A stretch of DNA of 64,000 bases from Clostridium disporicum (GCF_001405015.1 NZ_CYZX01000011.1:1-64000); one strand, 5' to 3'; shown: positions 46,509 to 56,213, counted from the first letter of the stretch. A program made the numbers and translations. Notes: a model not told the origin generated them from the sequence alone.

Positions 46509-46672
46509 AATTTCCTCCTAAGTACTAATGCATATATTATATCTATATAAACACTTACTTTATTAATATTATAAACTTATATTTATTAATTAAACATATG
46601 TATATTACAATATAATCTTACTTGTGTCTATAATAAATCAATTTATTAACTAAAATTTCTCTAAATAATGAG

Positions 46673-46697
46673 AAACCCTCTGATGATCAGAGGGTTT
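46673..46697 (-). terminator. hairpin after the Asp23-family gene
   Basis: AAACCCTCTGA and TCAGAGGGTTT form an 11-bp stem with a TGA loop, three bases past the Asp23-type stop. The tail on the minus strand (CTCATTATTT) is modest. Confidence 0.75.
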
Positions 46698-46699
46698 TA

Positions 46700-47089
46700 C
46701 TAATCTTCTTTTAGATTTTCTTGTTCTTGCTTTGGTACATATATGTTTTGAACACTTATATTTACCGCTTCAACACTTAACCCAGTTATAGTTTCAACAG
46801 TTTTCTTTACATTTTCTTGTACACTATTAACTACATCTGGAATCTTAACTCCATACTCAACTGCTACAGATAAGTCAATAACAGCCTTGTCTTCTACTAA
46901 AGTAACTTTAACGCTTTTTCCTAAGTTATTCTTCTTACCTTTTAATATTTGTGATATGTTATTTCCAACGCCTTGTGGAAGCTCTATTATTCCATCAATT
47001 TCTTCTGCTGCTATTCCTGCAATTACACTAACAACTTCATCAGAAATCTTTACGATTCCTAATGCTGAATCAGTCTTAACATTTTCCAT
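46700..47089 (-). CDS. Asp23/Gls24-family envelope stress protein
   Basis: 129 aa. Family features are a first strand LGIVKISDEVVSVIAGIAAEEIDG, then VEYGVKIPDVVNSVQENVKK and GLSVEAVNISVQNIYV. Such proteins associate with the membrane through AmaP-type partners in staphylococci; none is next to it here. It lies between nusB and the spoIIIA operon, a common clostridial position. Confidence 0.9.
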   Translation of the reverse strand: MENVKTDSALGIVKISDEVVSVIAGIAAEEIDGIIELPQGVGNNISQILKGKKNNLGKSVKVTLVEDKAVIDLSVAVEYGVKIPDVVNSVQENVKKTVETITGLSVEAVNISVQNIYVPKQEQENLKED

Positions 47090-47176
47090 ATTAAACCCTC
47101 CTCAAGGTTTACATTTTTGTAAAACCTCTTTTTTCTTATGTTTATTATATCAAAATACTTTTACTATTACAACGAA

Positions 47177-47680
47177 TTATTTCTTTGTTTCTATTTGTAT
47201 ATCACTTAATGTTGTAATATCTTCAACTAATTGTTGTAATAAAGCAGTTTCCTCTGTAGTAGGAGTTTCCTTTACTTTAACATATACTGTAACCTTATTA
47301 GAATCTATCATACAAATAGCATCTTCATACCCTTTATTCATGATTCCCATTTCAACTCTTGATTCTTGTTCTTGAAGTTGAGCTTTTTGAATTAACGAAT
47401 TATTTGCTATGTCTTTCGCCTCTTGAGAAGCACTTGCATCTTCAGTAATTGCTTTCATCTCATCTTTAATTTTTGCATCAGATTGAGCTTTTTGTGTTCT
47501 TAGGTTATAGAAATAATCTTGAGTACTCATTGTTTGTTCTTCTGTATCATTTTCTAGTAACATTGCACCTAAATCTGTTGGATCTGTTAATCCGCTTTCA
47601 TTTAATTTCATTGATAATACTCCAACACATACTATCAAAGCCATAAGTGTAAAGATAATCCCAAATTGTTTTTTTGTCAT
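47177..47680 (-). CDS. spoIIIAH: stage III sporulation protein AH
   Basis: 167 aa. One N-terminal membrane segment (residues 8-25, IIFTLMALIVCVGVLSM) is followed by an extracellular YscJ/FliF-like domain with acidic and Gln-rich helices. In the mother cell it binds SpoIIQ on the forespore side and builds the feeding-tube channel. The start is ATG 47680 with GGGGGA upstream; the frame extends further without support. It is the last gene of the spoIIIA operon. Confidence 0.92.
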   Translation of the reverse strand: MTKKQFGIIFTLMALIVCVGVLSMKLNESGLTDPTDLGAMLLENDTEEQTMSTQDYFYNLRTQKAQSDAKIKDEMKAITEDASASQEAKDIANNSLIQKAQLQEQESRVEMGIMNKGYEDAICMIDSNKVTVYVKVKETPTTEETALLQQLVEDITTLSDIQIETKK

Positions 47681-47734
47681 TTTAAAAATCCCCCTATACA
47701 TTTTTCTATTTTCTATTTTTCTATAAATTATATG

Positions 47735-48340
47735 CTAGTTTTCCATAGGATATACATTAACCTTGTCTAAACTTAAATTATATAAAGTAGAAACTGCAAT
47801 TTGAATATCATATCTTAATTTACTATTACTTGCACCTTCTGCTACTATAATTATTCCTGTTATCTTAGGCTTATAAGTCTGTACTATAAACGGTTCATTA
47901 GTACTTCCATCAGAATACATAACAACGGTATCTCCTCCAGTTTCTTGTATTGTAGATCGTGTTCCACCTTGTGAATCCTCTTCTCTAGTTTCAGCGGTTT
48001 GTGTTGTAGAATTATACGCTGGAACCTTTACTTCTCCACTTTCAAAGTGCATCTTAACATCCACCTTCCCAACACCTTCCATCTTAGATAGTATATCTTG
48101 CAGTTCTTGCTTTTGTTCAGCTTCATAATCTAAAATTTCTTTACTTATTTCAGCTTCCTCTACAGTTACTTCTTGTGCACCTTTTGGAGTTAAACTTGAT
48201 TTTTCATTGCTACTACCAGTAAAAAATGCAGTATAAGCTAACCATAGAAATGCTATAACAAGTAAAACTGCCAGTGCATTAAAAAAAGTTTTATTATTAA
48301 CTATTTTCTTTAGTTCGTTATTAAGTTTCTCTTTATCCAT
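47735..48340 (-). CDS. spoIIIAG: stage III sporulation protein AG
   Basis: 201 aa. One membrane segment (FFNALAVLLVIAFLWLAYTA, residues 19-38) precedes a ring-building domain with the conserved segments LQDILSKMEGVGKVDVKMH, EPFIVQTYKPKITGIIIVAE, and A-V-S-T-L-Y-N-L-S. Oligomeric rings of SpoIIIAG form the mother-cell side of the channel. The start codon directly follows the spoIIIAF stop (TAA-ATG). Confidence 0.93.
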   Translation of the reverse strand: MDKEKLNNELKKIVNNKTFFNALAVLLVIAFLWLAYTAFFTGSSNEKSSLTPKGAQEVTVEEAEISKEILDYEAEQKQELQDILSKMEGVGKVDVKMHFESGEVKVPAYNSTTQTAETREEDSQGGTRSTIQETGGDTVVMYSDGSTNEPFIVQTYKPKITGIIIVAEGASNSKLRYDIQIAVSTLYNLSLDKVNVYPMEN

Positions 48341-48928
48341 TTACTCACTCCTCTCCACTTTATATACCTCTATTTTTTCTCTAGAAACATTAAGTTCTTC
48401 TGTCAAGTAATCGATTATTTCTTCGCTACCTTCTATCTCTTCATTTGATGACATAACTTCAGTACTTTTACTTGTATCTATCTTAATCTTCTCTATAAGT
48501 TTTATTTTGTTATCTTTTACTCCAACATTTATTTTTTCAATATTATATGTCATATTTTCTAAATCAACTGTGCATATAACATCACATTCAAATTTTTTAC
48601 CATCAAACTTATCTTCTAGAAGCATTGCACAGTTTTTGTTTAAATTCTCCTTAAAAGCCTCTACCCTCGTATCATTAACTGCACTGTTATCATTTGAAAT
48701 TGTCCCCTGAGATAAAATTTGTTCGTATTTCTCAATAGCTCCTATAATTTCCCCTTCCCCTTTTGTAAAAAGATAAACAATAGGATTTAACAATACAGAA
48801 ACAAGGACCAAATTTAAAACAAACTTTATATATTTTTTAATAGGTTTATCTGGAGCTATCATTTCTACTGCGGTTATAAATATTATTGTTGTAACTAATG
48901 CAATTATAAAGCTTTTAATATACTCCAT
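48341..48928 (-). CDS. spoIIIAF: stage III sporulation protein AF
   Basis: 195 aa. Two N-terminal membrane segments (residues 6-24 and 33-53) are followed by a small extracellular domain and an acidic/Ser-rich linker near 145-165. This matches SpoIIIAF, a channel ring component. GGGGGAT precedes ATG 48928. It is followed without gap by spoIIIAG. Confidence 0.9.
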   Translation of the reverse strand: MEYIKSFIIALVTTIIFITAVEMIAPDKPIKKYIKFVLNLVLVSVLLNPIVYLFTKGEGEIIGAIEKYEQILSQGTISNDNSAVNDTRVEAFKENLNKNCAMLLEDKFDGKKFECDVICTVDLENMTYNIEKINVGVKDNKIKLIEKIKIDTSKSTEVMSSNEEIEGSEEIIDYLTEELNVSREKIEVYKVERSE

Positions 48929-48931
48929 ACA

Positions 48932-50119
48932 CTATCCCCCTATTACAAATTTTCCTGCTTGTACCATCATTGCAATCAGTAAAAAGAACATTAAACTAAC
49001 GCATAATACACAACTCATTATCAATGTTAACGATTCTCCTGCTGCCGCTATAGATTTTGTTATACGCTTGTCTGCTATTGGTTCTAAAAGAGATGCAGAC
49101 AATTTGAATATTATAGATGATAAAACTATTTTTATTATCGGGTACAATATTATAAGTATAATTACTATAAGCCCTATTGATCCTATAGCATTTTTTATAA
49201 TCAACGAATAACCAGCTACAGATGATATAGCATCTGAAAATGATTTCCCAACTATAGGTATAAAGTTATCAATAGCAAACTTTGTTGTTTTTAAAGTAAC
49301 AGCATCAATCGTAGAAGATGTAATTCCTCTAACCGTTAACAATCCTATAAATATTGTTATTATTATTCCCTGTATCCATATTGTACTTTTTTTTGCTATA
49401 TCACATAAATTACTTAACTTACTTCCATTAGTCATATTGTTTGCAAACTGCAATACAAAACTTGATAAAATAAGTGGTATTATTATATTTAAGTATAGTT
49501 GTGGAATTAAAATTGTAGCACCTAAAACTATAGGATCCATTGTAGCTGCTTGAGTTAATCCACCAGCTGCACCTAGCATCAAAACTAATACAGGTAACAA
49601 TTTACTCATAAATTCCACTACATTTGTTATAACATCCTTCGCCATATCTAAAGATATCAAAAAGGTTTTTGTAAGTATTACTATCATTAAAGCATAACAG
49701 GCATAAAAAGCTACTTCAGATATTCCCTCTGAATTAAATGCTTCTTGCAGACTTTTTAGCAATGCACTAATTATTCCTATTGCAATAATCGAAAAAGATA
49801 AACCTAAAACACTTTTGACTTCCTTTAAAAGTAAGCTTACAACAGCTCCCCCTATCTTTGATAAGCTAATATTCCCTTTACCATCTTCCATATAAGCTTT
49901 AATATAACTTACTGGATCTAATTCATTCATAAGCTCTATATCACTTTTCATAGTGTTTATATAATTATATAAGCTGTCTACTTCACTTTGTATCTCATCA
50001 TTACCTAGAACTGATGTTATATTATCTTCTGCAAAAGATATATTTGTCACTGAACCAAAACTGAAAAGTATTATTGAAAAAATTAAACTTAAAAATATTC
50101 TTTTTATTTTTTTATTCAT
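48932..50119 (-). CDS. spoIIIAE: stage III sporulation protein AE
   Basis: 395 aa, with a signal-like N-terminal segment (residues 6-27) and about seven further membrane segments. The polytopic domain has L-L-P-V-L-V-L-M-L-G-A-A-G-G, and S-L-L-E-P-I-A-D-K-R-I in the last part. SpoIIIAE is the largest membrane subunit. The start is ATG 50119 after GTAGGTG; a GTG upstream is possible. Confidence 0.92.
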   Translation of the reverse strand: MNKKIKRIFLSLIFSIILFSFGSVTNISFAEDNITSVLGNDEIQSEVDSLYNYINTMKSDIELMNELDPVSYIKAYMEDGKGNISLSKIGGAVVSLLLKEVKSVLGLSFSIIAIGIISALLKSLQEAFNSEGISEVAFYACYALMIVILTKTFLISLDMAKDVITNVVEFMSKLLPVLVLMLGAAGGLTQAATMDPIVLGATILIPQLYLNIIIPLILSSFVLQFANNMTNGSKLSNLCDIAKKSTIWIQGIIITIFIGLLTVRGITSSTIDAVTLKTTKFAIDNFIPIVGKSFSDAISSVAGYSLIIKNAIGSIGLIVIILIILYPIIKIVLSSIIFKLSASLLEPIADKRITKSIAAAGESLTLIMSCVLCVSLMFFLLIAMMVQAGKFVIGG

Positions 50120-50128
50120 ATCTAACAC

Positions 50129-50512
50129 CTACAATATCTGAAGGATTGAATTTAATACTGCCATCAGTATCGGTATAGCTAATGCTAAAATAAGTATCTT
50201 TCCAGCAAACTCAACTTTAGATGCTATACTTGTAGCACCCGCGTCTTTACATATCTCACTACAAAATGTTGAAAGATATGCAATGGCAAGTATCTTAAGA
50301 ACTATTCCTATATAAACCATATCTATATTAGCTTTATCAGCAATAGTATTAATAAAATTTATTATCTCGCTTAGTTTATCTATTAGAGCTAAAAATATTA
50401 TTGCTCCTGCGATAATAGCTACCAAAACTGCCAATTCTTTTTTTCTCTCACCTAGAAGCATAAATATAAATAGTGCTGCTAAAGCAAAAGAAACTACTTT
50501 TATAATCTCCAT
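50129..50512 (-). CDS. spoIIIAD: stage III sporulation protein AD
   Basis: 127 aa with three to four hydrophobic segments. The typical central segment is IDMVYIGIVLKILAIAYLST, followed by FCSEICKDAGATSIASKVEF. It belongs to the membrane base of the SpoIIIA-SpoIIQ channel. Confidence 0.93.
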   Translation of the reverse strand: MEIIKVVSFALAALFIFMLLGERKKELAVLVAIIAGAIIFLALIDKLSEIINFINTIADKANIDMVYIGIVLKILAIAYLSTFCSEICKDAGATSIASKVEFAGKILILALAIPILMAVLNSILQIL

Positions 50513-50521
50513 AAAATACTC

Positions 50522-50722
50522 CTATAAAGTAAATAGAGTCTTCACTGAATCAAATAATTTATATATTATACTTAGTACTGCTATTAAGATTATTACTATC
50601 CCTGCTAAATTAGTTAATACAGATATATCCTCTCTTCCTCCGCTTTTTAGAACCTTATCGATTATTATCAATAAGACCCCCATAGCTCCAATTTTAAATA
50701 ATAAACTAAAATCCAACACCAC
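50522..50722 (-). CDS. spoIIIAC: stage III sporulation protein AC
   Basis: 66 aa, two membrane segments. It contains L-L-F-K-I-G-A-M-G-V-L-L-I-I-I-D-K-V-L-K-S-G-G-R-E, the usual SpoIIIAC signature. It begins at GTG 50722, with GGGGGAT upstream; the ATG is not available. Confidence 0.93.
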   Translation of the reverse strand: MVLDFSLLFKIGAMGVLLIIIDKVLKSGGREDISVLTNLAGIVIILIAVLSIIYKLFDSVKTLFTL

Positions 50723-50740
50723 TTTTAAATATCCCCCTTT

Positions 50741-51259
50741 TTATATGAAAAATATAGCTATTATTGCTCCAACACAAACACCAATACCCCTATACATTTT
50801 TCTATTAACTTTACACTCTTCCTCAGCTTCAAGGTATTTTCTTTTCAATTCTTCAGAAGTTAAATTAAAAATTTTCTCCTGCCCATAAACTCCAGATTCA
50901 CCTAATGAAAAGAAGAAATCTTTAATTATATTAAAATCATCTGCCTTTAAATGAAACTCATCTTTATGGTTATTATAACTTTTATTGAATCCTTCATATA
51001 CGCTATATATCTCTCCAACCTCCAGCATATCGGCTGTTTCTTTAAAAACTTTACTAAAAGGACTTTCAAGCTTATAGCTAATATTTAATAACGCTGTAGG
51101 TAACGGTGTACTAGAGTATAAGACCTCAGTATTCATAAGCATTAATGCCTTTTGGAAATCTTTAAGCTCTACGCTTCTATGTTTAAACACTTCTCCAAAA
51201 TAGAATCCTATATAGATGCATGCTAGAAATACCACTAAAATAACTATAATTCTAAACAT
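50741..51259 (-). CDS. spoIIIAB: stage III sporulation protein AB
   Basis: 172 aa. An N-terminal membrane segment (residues 2-22), a central helical domain, then a C-terminal membrane segment. The layout and segment MNTEVLYSSTPLPTALLNIS match SpoIIIAB. The start overlaps the end of spoIIIAA by 16 bases, so the two are coupled. Confidence 0.92.
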   Translation of the reverse strand: MFRIIVILVVFLACIYIGFYFGEVFKHRSVELKDFQKALMLMNTEVLYSSTPLPTALLNISYKLESPFSKVFKETADMLEVGEIYSVYEGFNKSYNNHKDEFHLKADDFNIIKDFFFSLGESGVYGQEKIFNLTSEELKRKYLEAEEECKVNRKMYRGIGVCVGAIIAIFFI

Positions 51260-52167
51260 TTAATTTCACCTCTTTCTATTTTGTATATTCTTTCAATAGT
51301 ACCTGCTCCTTTTCTACTACTTAATATCACTACTCTTTCTATTATTGATTCATCAATTAACTCTTTAAAAACTTTTCTACTATATATATCTTCTATGTCA
51401 AAACCATGAACTGTTACAACTATATTTACTCCTGAATTAAATGCCATATTAAGAGCTTCAACTTCTCCTAAAGTACCTATTTCATCACATATCAATACAT
51501 CTGGTGACAGACTTCTTATCGCCATAATCATCCCTGTTTTTTTCAAACAGTTATCTAGTACATCCGTCCTAATACCCACATCCATCTGAGGTACTCCATT
51601 ATAACAAGCTGCTACCTCACTTCTTTCATCAATAATAACAACCTTTTTTCCTTTTAACCCAAGAGAATATACTCCATTTGAGATATTCTTTGCTATATCT
51701 CTTAAGATAGTTGTTTTCCCACACTTAGGTGGAGAAACTATAAGAGTATTATAAATTCTGTCACCTCCAGTTATAATAGGCATGATTTTCTTAGCTGATC
51801 CTACAACTGCTTTAGATATACGTATATTTAATGAAGATATATTTTTTATAGTTTTAATCTCTCCATTAGAAATAACACACTCTCCAGCTATCCCAACTCT
51901 ATGTCCACCTTTTATTGTTATATATCCTTGTTTTATTTCCTCTTCATAAGCATATAAAGAATAGTTTGATATCTTTACAAGTATTCCTTTAACTTCATCA
52001 TTAGTTGTAACATAATTTAATACCTTCTCCTCATTTGATAATATTAATATTATTGGTTTACCAACCTTTATTCTTATCTCTTGTATAGTTCCATCGCTTA
52101 TAAATTTTTTTGTTTCATTAGCAATTTTTTCAGGAAGTATTCTTATAACTTCTTCTCCATAAACCAT
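51244..52167 (-). CDS. spoIIIAA: stage III sporulation protein AA (ATPase)
   Basis: 307 aa cytoplasmic ATPase related to type IV pilus/secretion ATPases. Walker A SPPKCGKTT is near residues 145-153, Walker B includes PDVLICDEIG, and a TVHG motif follows. It energises the channel linking mother cell and forespore. The start is ATG 52167 with GAGGAAGTG upstream. It is first in the operon, expected under sigma-E control; I did not find an unambiguous sigma-E promoter. Confidence 0.95.
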   Translation of the reverse strand: MVYGEEVIRILPEKIANETKKFISDGTIQEIRIKVGKPIILILSNEEKVLNYVTTNDEVKGILVKISNYSLYAYEEEIKQGYITIKGGHRVGIAGECVISNGEIKTIKNISSLNIRISKAVVGSAKKIMPIITGGDRIYNTLIVSPPKCGKTTILRDIAKNISNGVYSLGLKGKKVVIIDERSEVAACYNGVPQMDVGIRTDVLDNCLKKTGMIMAIRSLSPDVLICDEIGTLGEVEALNMAFNSGVNIVVTVHGFDIEDIYSRKVFKELIDESIIERVVILSSRKGAGTIERIYKIERGEIKCLEL

Positions 52168-52284
52168 TTTAATCACTTCCTCTTCCACCGTTCTATATAA
52201 TTTTTATTTCACACACTTTATAATTATTCTTAATATAAATAAAATATGTAAAATATTTTTATTATTTAGATAACATATTTTTAT

Positions 52285-52320
52285 AAAAAAAAGAAACTGC
52301 AAATCTTTGCAGTTTCTTTT
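52285..52320 (-). terminator. rho-independent terminator
   Basis: A 15-bp perfect stem with a two-base loop (AAAAGAAACTGCAAA and complement, 52289-52320) ends in T-runs on both sides. It abuts the stop of the 52320 gene. Confidence 0.85.
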
Positions 52321-52682
52321 TAATTAGCCTTATTATTACAAAATGGACATGGAATATTATTATTTTTATTTAAAGCATCCTTTTCAACAAAAAGTGGTTT
52401 TCCACAACATTTACAGCTAATCTCAATATATTCATCTTCAATATCCATTAAGTCTTCAAAAGTTACTTCTTCAAATAATTCATCTTGTATATCTGTTAAA
52501 TCTTCACCTATGTATCCAACATTCTCTTCTAGAGACTCTTGTTTAACTATAACTTCTTCTACTTTATCACTTAAATTAATTAACAAATTAGAAATTTGAT
52601 TGAATAACTCTTTATATTTCTCATCTTGTATACTTTCTATACTATTTTTGATATTATCTATTTCATCAAAAATCTCTCTCAC
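52320..52682 (-). CDS. CD1247-type zinc-ribbon protein, 120 aa
   Basis: The N-terminal two thirds is an acidic helical/coiled coil (residues 1-80), and the C-terminus has C-K-C-C-G-K-P-L and then C-P-F-C-N, a four-cysteine zinc ribbon. Proteins of this type, annotated after the C. difficile CD1247 N-terminal domain, occupy this place between efp and spoIIIAA in clostridia. Function is unknown. Confidence 0.75.
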   Translation of the reverse strand: MREIFDEIDNIKNSIESIQDEKYKELFNQISNLLINLSDKVEEVIVKQESLEENVGYIGEDLTDIQDELFEEVTFEDLMDIEDEYIEISCKCCGKPLFVEKDALNKNNNIPCPFCNNKAN

Positions 52683-52773
52683 TTGCTTTCACTTCCTTAA
52701 AAGTTAATACTCTTATCTAAATTATACCCTTTTTGTAAAATTTATTATCAACTTATTATTAAAAATAGATATT

Positions 52774-52805
52774 AAAAAATGCTAAGTTCTAAGGAACTTA
52801 GCATT
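52774..52805 (-). terminator. rho-independent terminator of efp
   Basis: ATGCTAAGTTC and its complement (52779-52789 with 52794-52804) form the stem; a T-run follows on the minus strand. It lies just past the efp stop. Confidence 0.85.
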
Positions 52806-52815
52806 AATTAAGATA

Positions 52816-53373
52816 TTAAACTCTTTCCATGTATTCGCCAGTTCTAGTATCTACTCTTATAGTATCTCCTTCATTAACGAACATTGGAACGTTAACTACA
52901 GCTCCTGTTTCTAATATAGCTGGTTTCATAGCATTTGTTGCTGTATTACCTTTGATTCCTGGATCTGCTTGAGTTATTAATAATTCAACGAAGTTTGGTG
53001 CTTCAACTGAGAAAGCATCTCCTTTGTAGAATTTAATTATAGCAAACATGTTTTCTTTTAAGAATTTTATAGCATCTTCAACTTTTTCATAGTTTAGTGG
53101 AATTTGCTCATAAGTTTCTTGATCCATGAAGTAGTATAATTCTCCATCAGAGTATAAGTATTGCATTTCTTTTCTTTCTATTACTGCTTCTTGTAATTTA
53201 GCAGTTGGGTTGAAAGTTGTATCTGTAACTCCACCTGAAATAACGTTTCTTAACTTAGTTCTAACGAATGCAGCACCTTTACCTGGTTTTACATGAAGAA
53301 AATCGATTACTGTAAAAACTTGTCCTTCATATTCAAAAGTAGTACCTTTTCTTAAATCACCTGCTGATATCAT
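52816..53373 (-). CDS. efp: elongation factor P
   Basis: 185 aa. EF-P relieves ribosome stalling at polyproline. The KOW-like N-terminal domain contains [19 protein letters not shown], with the Lys of the PGKG loop being the residue that is modified in other bacteria; EYMERV is the usual C-terminus. The start is ATG 53373 (GGAGGGAAC upstream); the frame runs open for 36 more codons without a site. It follows the pilus operon after about 160 bases. Confidence 0.97.
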   Translation of the reverse strand: MISAGDLRKGTTFEYEGQVFTVIDFLHVKPGKGAAFVRTKLRNVISGGVTDTTFNPTAKLQEAVIERKEMQYLYSDGELYYFMDQETYEQIPLNYEKVEDAIKFLKENMFAIIKFYKGDAFSVEAPNFVELLITQADPGIKGNTATNAMKPAILETGAVVNVPMFVNEGDTIRVDTRTGEYMERV

Positions 53374-53535
53374 ATAAGTTCCCTCCAAATAACTTGAATT
53401 CATAATTATTATGACCGTAAAACTCGATAAATAGTCATAACTATATTGTTGCATAATGACACAACAAAAATATTCTATCAAAATTACTAAAGAAATGCAA
53501 TTATTTCATAAATATCTGTTGAATTTTTAATTATT

Positions 53536-53883
53536 TCATCTACATATGTCCAATAAAACCTGAAAATCATTAACATTTCCATCAATTTTATAATTAATTA
53601 TATTATAATTTTTTAGTAATTCTATACTATTCAATACTTCTTCCTTACTACCTGACAATAAAACTTTACCACTCCATATCTCTCCATCATCTTTTAACTC
53701 TAATACTTCTAAATTTTCTATTTCATTTAACTCTATATCAATCTCTTTAAAATTTCCTTTTACTCTAACTTCATTACTAGAAATAACTTCTGTTGTTTTG
53801 TTATCCTCATTAAAATATAAACAAATTTGTATAATAGTTATCGCAAATATAACAATATAAATAATCATTTTTCTTTTAATCAT
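53536..53883 (-). CDS. small membrane-anchored protein, possible PilO counterpart
   Basis: 115 aa. A single N-terminal membrane helix (residues 5-22) is followed by a strand-rich domain (VRVKGNFKEIDIELNEIENL, later GKVLLSGSKEEVLNSIELLK) of the size and arrangement of a PilO/GspM-type protein but much shorter. The position, last after PilM- and PilN-like genes, supports the assignment. No direct family match is clear. Confidence 0.5.
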   Translation of the reverse strand: MIKRKMIIYIVIFAITIIQICLYFNEDNKTTEVISSNEVRVKGNFKEIDIELNEIENLEVLELKDDGEIWSGKVLLSGSKEEVLNSIELLKNYNIINYKIDGNVNDFQVLLDICR

Positions 53884-53885
53884 AA

Positions 53886-54278
53886 TTATCTTTTTATCAC
53901 CCTTAAAATCATATTATCTTCTATCCTCTTATACTCTTTTATATCAAACCCTTCTTCCTCAATGTTATATGCAAATTTTCTATCTTTTAAATATATTTCT
54001 CCATCGTTGTTTTGTATTGAAATATTTATATAGTAATCATCATTTATATTAATCCATTCTTTTATACTTTTTATTTTATTTTCATAGTAATATATATCAT
54101 CTTCACTAAATACTTCTATATCTTTATCATAATTTATCTTATTTAAATTTAAAGGTAGTAAAATACTATTTAAAAAAATCATCAGAAATAATGCTCTTTT
54201 ATTACTTCTCTCAAATTCACTAACTTTCTTTACTCTAATATTCTCTGGTAAAAAATCTTTATATTTTTGATATTTCAT
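53886..54278 (-). CDS. PilN-like pilus assembly protein
   Basis: 130 aa. It starts with KYKDFLPENIR, reminiscent of the N-terminal segment by which PilN binds PilM, then a membrane helix (residues 29-45) and a small extracytoplasmic domain. It overlaps the PilM-like gene by 20 bases. Shorter than typical PilN (about 180 aa). Confidence 0.6.
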   Translation of the reverse strand: MKYQKYKDFLPENIRVKKVSEFERSNKRALFLMIFLNSILLPLNLNKINYDKDIEVFSEDDIYYYENKIKSIKEWININDDYYINISIQNNDGEIYLKDRKFAYNIEEEGFDIKEYKRIEDNMILRVIKR

Positions 54279-54906
54279 ATTCTACCTTCTCTTTCAAATT
54301 TATAAAATTAATCTCCTTAACGACTTCATTTTCTGAAATACTTTCTATAATTATATCCTTCAAATTAATATCGACTAATAAATCTTCTCCTACTAATTCT
54401 TCAAGAAGTAACTTATGTAAAGTATCTTCTCTTTCTTCCATGGTTTTCGAGTAAATTAATATTCCACTTTGAACCCGAATAAAATATAAATAATTATTTA
54501 TTTTAACTAAAGCTTTATAGGTTTTCTTATATTTAAACCTTTTCTTTATAATGCTTATTAAAGTATATTGAATAGGTTCTACACGCATCTTTTCAGCTTT
54601 ATATAAAATTCTACTTACTTTATTTCTCTGTTTAATTGAATATATATATATTTTCTTTGATTTTTTATCAATAATGTAATCCACTAATGTATCTTCATCA
54701 ATAATCAAATTATTTTGTATATCTTTTTCTATATCTTTATTAATATTTATATCTATCTTTTCACAAATTTTTATTAATGGATTTTCTGCTAATATTACTA
54801 CTCTAATATTTTTACCACATTTACTTGTCAGACTCTCTATATCATTATCTTCATATATTTTACCTTTATAGACATACTTATTCTTTTCTATAACAACAGT
54901 ATTCAT
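54259..54906 (-). CDS. PilM-like pilus assembly protein (short)
   Basis: 215 aa, cytoplasmic. The pattern IIDEDTLVDYIIDKKSKKIY, then a strand/helix repeat, is like the actin-fold N-terminal half of PilM, but family members have about 350 residues and a clear nucleotide-binding motif, which I do not see. AGGAGAG precedes ATG 54906. The neighbours argue for an assembly-platform role. Confidence 0.5.
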   Translation of the reverse strand: MNTVVIEKNKYVYKGKIYEDNDIESLTSKCGKNIRVVILAENPLIKICEKIDININKDIEKDIQNNLIIDEDTLVDYIIDKKSKKIYIYSIKQRNKVSRILYKAEKMRVEPIQYTLISIIKKRFKYKKTYKALVKINNYLYFIRVQSGILIYSKTMEEREDTLHKLLLEELVGEDLLVDINLKDIIIESISENEVVKEINFINLKEKVEYEISKI

Positions 54907-54914
54907 AAACTCTC

Positions 54915-55349
54915 CTATTTATTAGTGTATGCTGTGATATATCTCGTGGGAATTAATTTAATCTTTTCAGGCTCACTTACAACCTCATATTCCAATTTTC
55001 TATATTTCCTCTCTAAATTTTTCTTATGAATCAAATATATATCCTTATCTAATAACTCTATATATAAATTATTATCATTTGATGAAGTATATATTATTTT
55101 TTCTTCTATTCCCTCTTCTTCTAGCTTTCTCATAAGCTCTATATCTAAAGAAATTTTATTTTCTGCCACTTTTATCAACTGTTCTTCTTCACTATTAAGT
55201 GTTAAAATATCTTCTTTTATCCCATAATAATTAGATTTTCTTAGGTTTACAAAGTTTTGTTTTGCATATAAGGATATAAGAACTATTAGAATGCTTATAA
55301 CGATTAAAGTTTCTAATAATGCAAACCCTCTCTTTTTCTTTATATACAT
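54915..55349 (-). CDS. minor prepilin-like protein
   Basis: 144 aa. A basic leader (MYIKKKRG) precedes FALLETLIVISILIVLISLY, with the prepilin-peptidase cleavage point between G and F and Glu at +5. The C-terminal globular part is acidic. It overlaps the preceding prepilin gene by ten bases. Confidence 0.75.
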   Translation of the reverse strand: MYIKKKRGFALLETLIVISILIVLISLYAKQNFVNLRKSNYYGIKEDILTLNSEEEQLIKVAENKISLDIELMRKLEEEGIEEKIIYTSSNDNNLYIELLDKDIYLIHKKNLERKYRKLEYEVVSEPEKIKLIPTRYITAYTNK

Positions 55350-55807
55350 CTTATTCTTCTCTCTTCACTCTTTGTAATAATTTCAAAATATATAAGTTCA
55401 TCTTTCTGTAAAACATTAAAGTCTTTAACATTCTTTAAAAGAACATTGTTTCCTGTGCTAGTATCTAAATCATCATTTATTAAAGTTTTAACCATTAAGT
55501 TATTATCTTTTTTATATATAATCTTTTTCTTAATACTTTTACCTTTATGAACCATTTTTGATACAATCTCAATTTTGTCCCCTTCTACATTGATAGCTAT
55601 TATATAATCACTTCTAAGAATATTATCGATATTTATAAGACAATTATCCAAATTATCTAATTCCGTGCTTTTATTTATATATAGAACGTATTCTTTAGTA
55701 GCAGAAATAATTATATTAAAAGATACCGTTGTTATTATAGTAAAAATACCTAAAGAAACTAATAGTTCTATTAATGTAAATCCTCTTTTATTCTTTTTTT
55801 CTTTCAA
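55340..55807 (-). CDS. prepilin-like protein
   Basis: 155 aa. The leader MKEKKNKRG is followed by FTLIELLVSLGIFTIITTVS with Glu at +5, the classical type IV/ComG pseudopilin N-terminus. A TTG start at 55807 is preceded by GGTAG; no ATG is available. The globular domain resembles ComGF/GspJ-type minor pilins in size. Confidence 0.8.
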   Translation of the reverse strand: MKEKKNKRGFTLIELLVSLGIFTIITTVSFNIIISATKEYVLYINKSTELDNLDNCLINIDNILRSDYIIAINVEGDKIEIVSKMVHKGKSIKKKIIYKKDNNLMVKTLINDDLDTSTGNNVLLKNVKDFNVLQKDELIYFEIITKSEERRIRCI

Positions 55808-55811
55808 TAAA

Positions 55812-56213
55812 CTACCTCCACTTTATAAACTCCCTTTCTTCTGTGAACCCATCTTCATAAATTGAAATTTTAACATTTAAGCTATCATCACTATTATCAG
55901 AAAATGAAATAGTGATTCCATTACCTTTATCCACTTCAAATAAACCTTTACATTTTAAATCCTCTAATATATTATCATAATTTTTCAATTCTATTTTGTT
56001 AGCATTACTTTGTGAAATAATATTTTCCTTAGTACAGTTATACTTTAATTCATTCATAATACAGTATGTTATTCTACTCAATTTTTCTTTCGTTTTTCTA
56101 CTAGTAAGATTAATATTATAATCTTTAACTAACGCTACAAATAATGTTATAACAATCATTAAAATCATCAAACTTACTATAGTTTCAATCAAAGTAACAC
56201 CTTTTCTTTTCAT
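55812..56213 (-). CDS. prepilin-like protein
   Basis: 133 aa. A very short leader (MKRKG) precedes VTLIETIVSLMILMIVITLF with Glu at +5. AAAGGTGG precedes ATG 56213. It lies five bases before the next prepilin gene and shares the operon. Confidence 0.8.
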   Translation of the reverse strand: MKRKGVTLIETIVSLMILMIVITLFVALVKDYNINLTSRKTKEKLSRITYCIMNELKYNCTKENIISQSNANKIELKNYDNILEDLKCKGLFEVDKGNGITISFSDNSDDSLNVKISIYEDGFTEEREFIKWR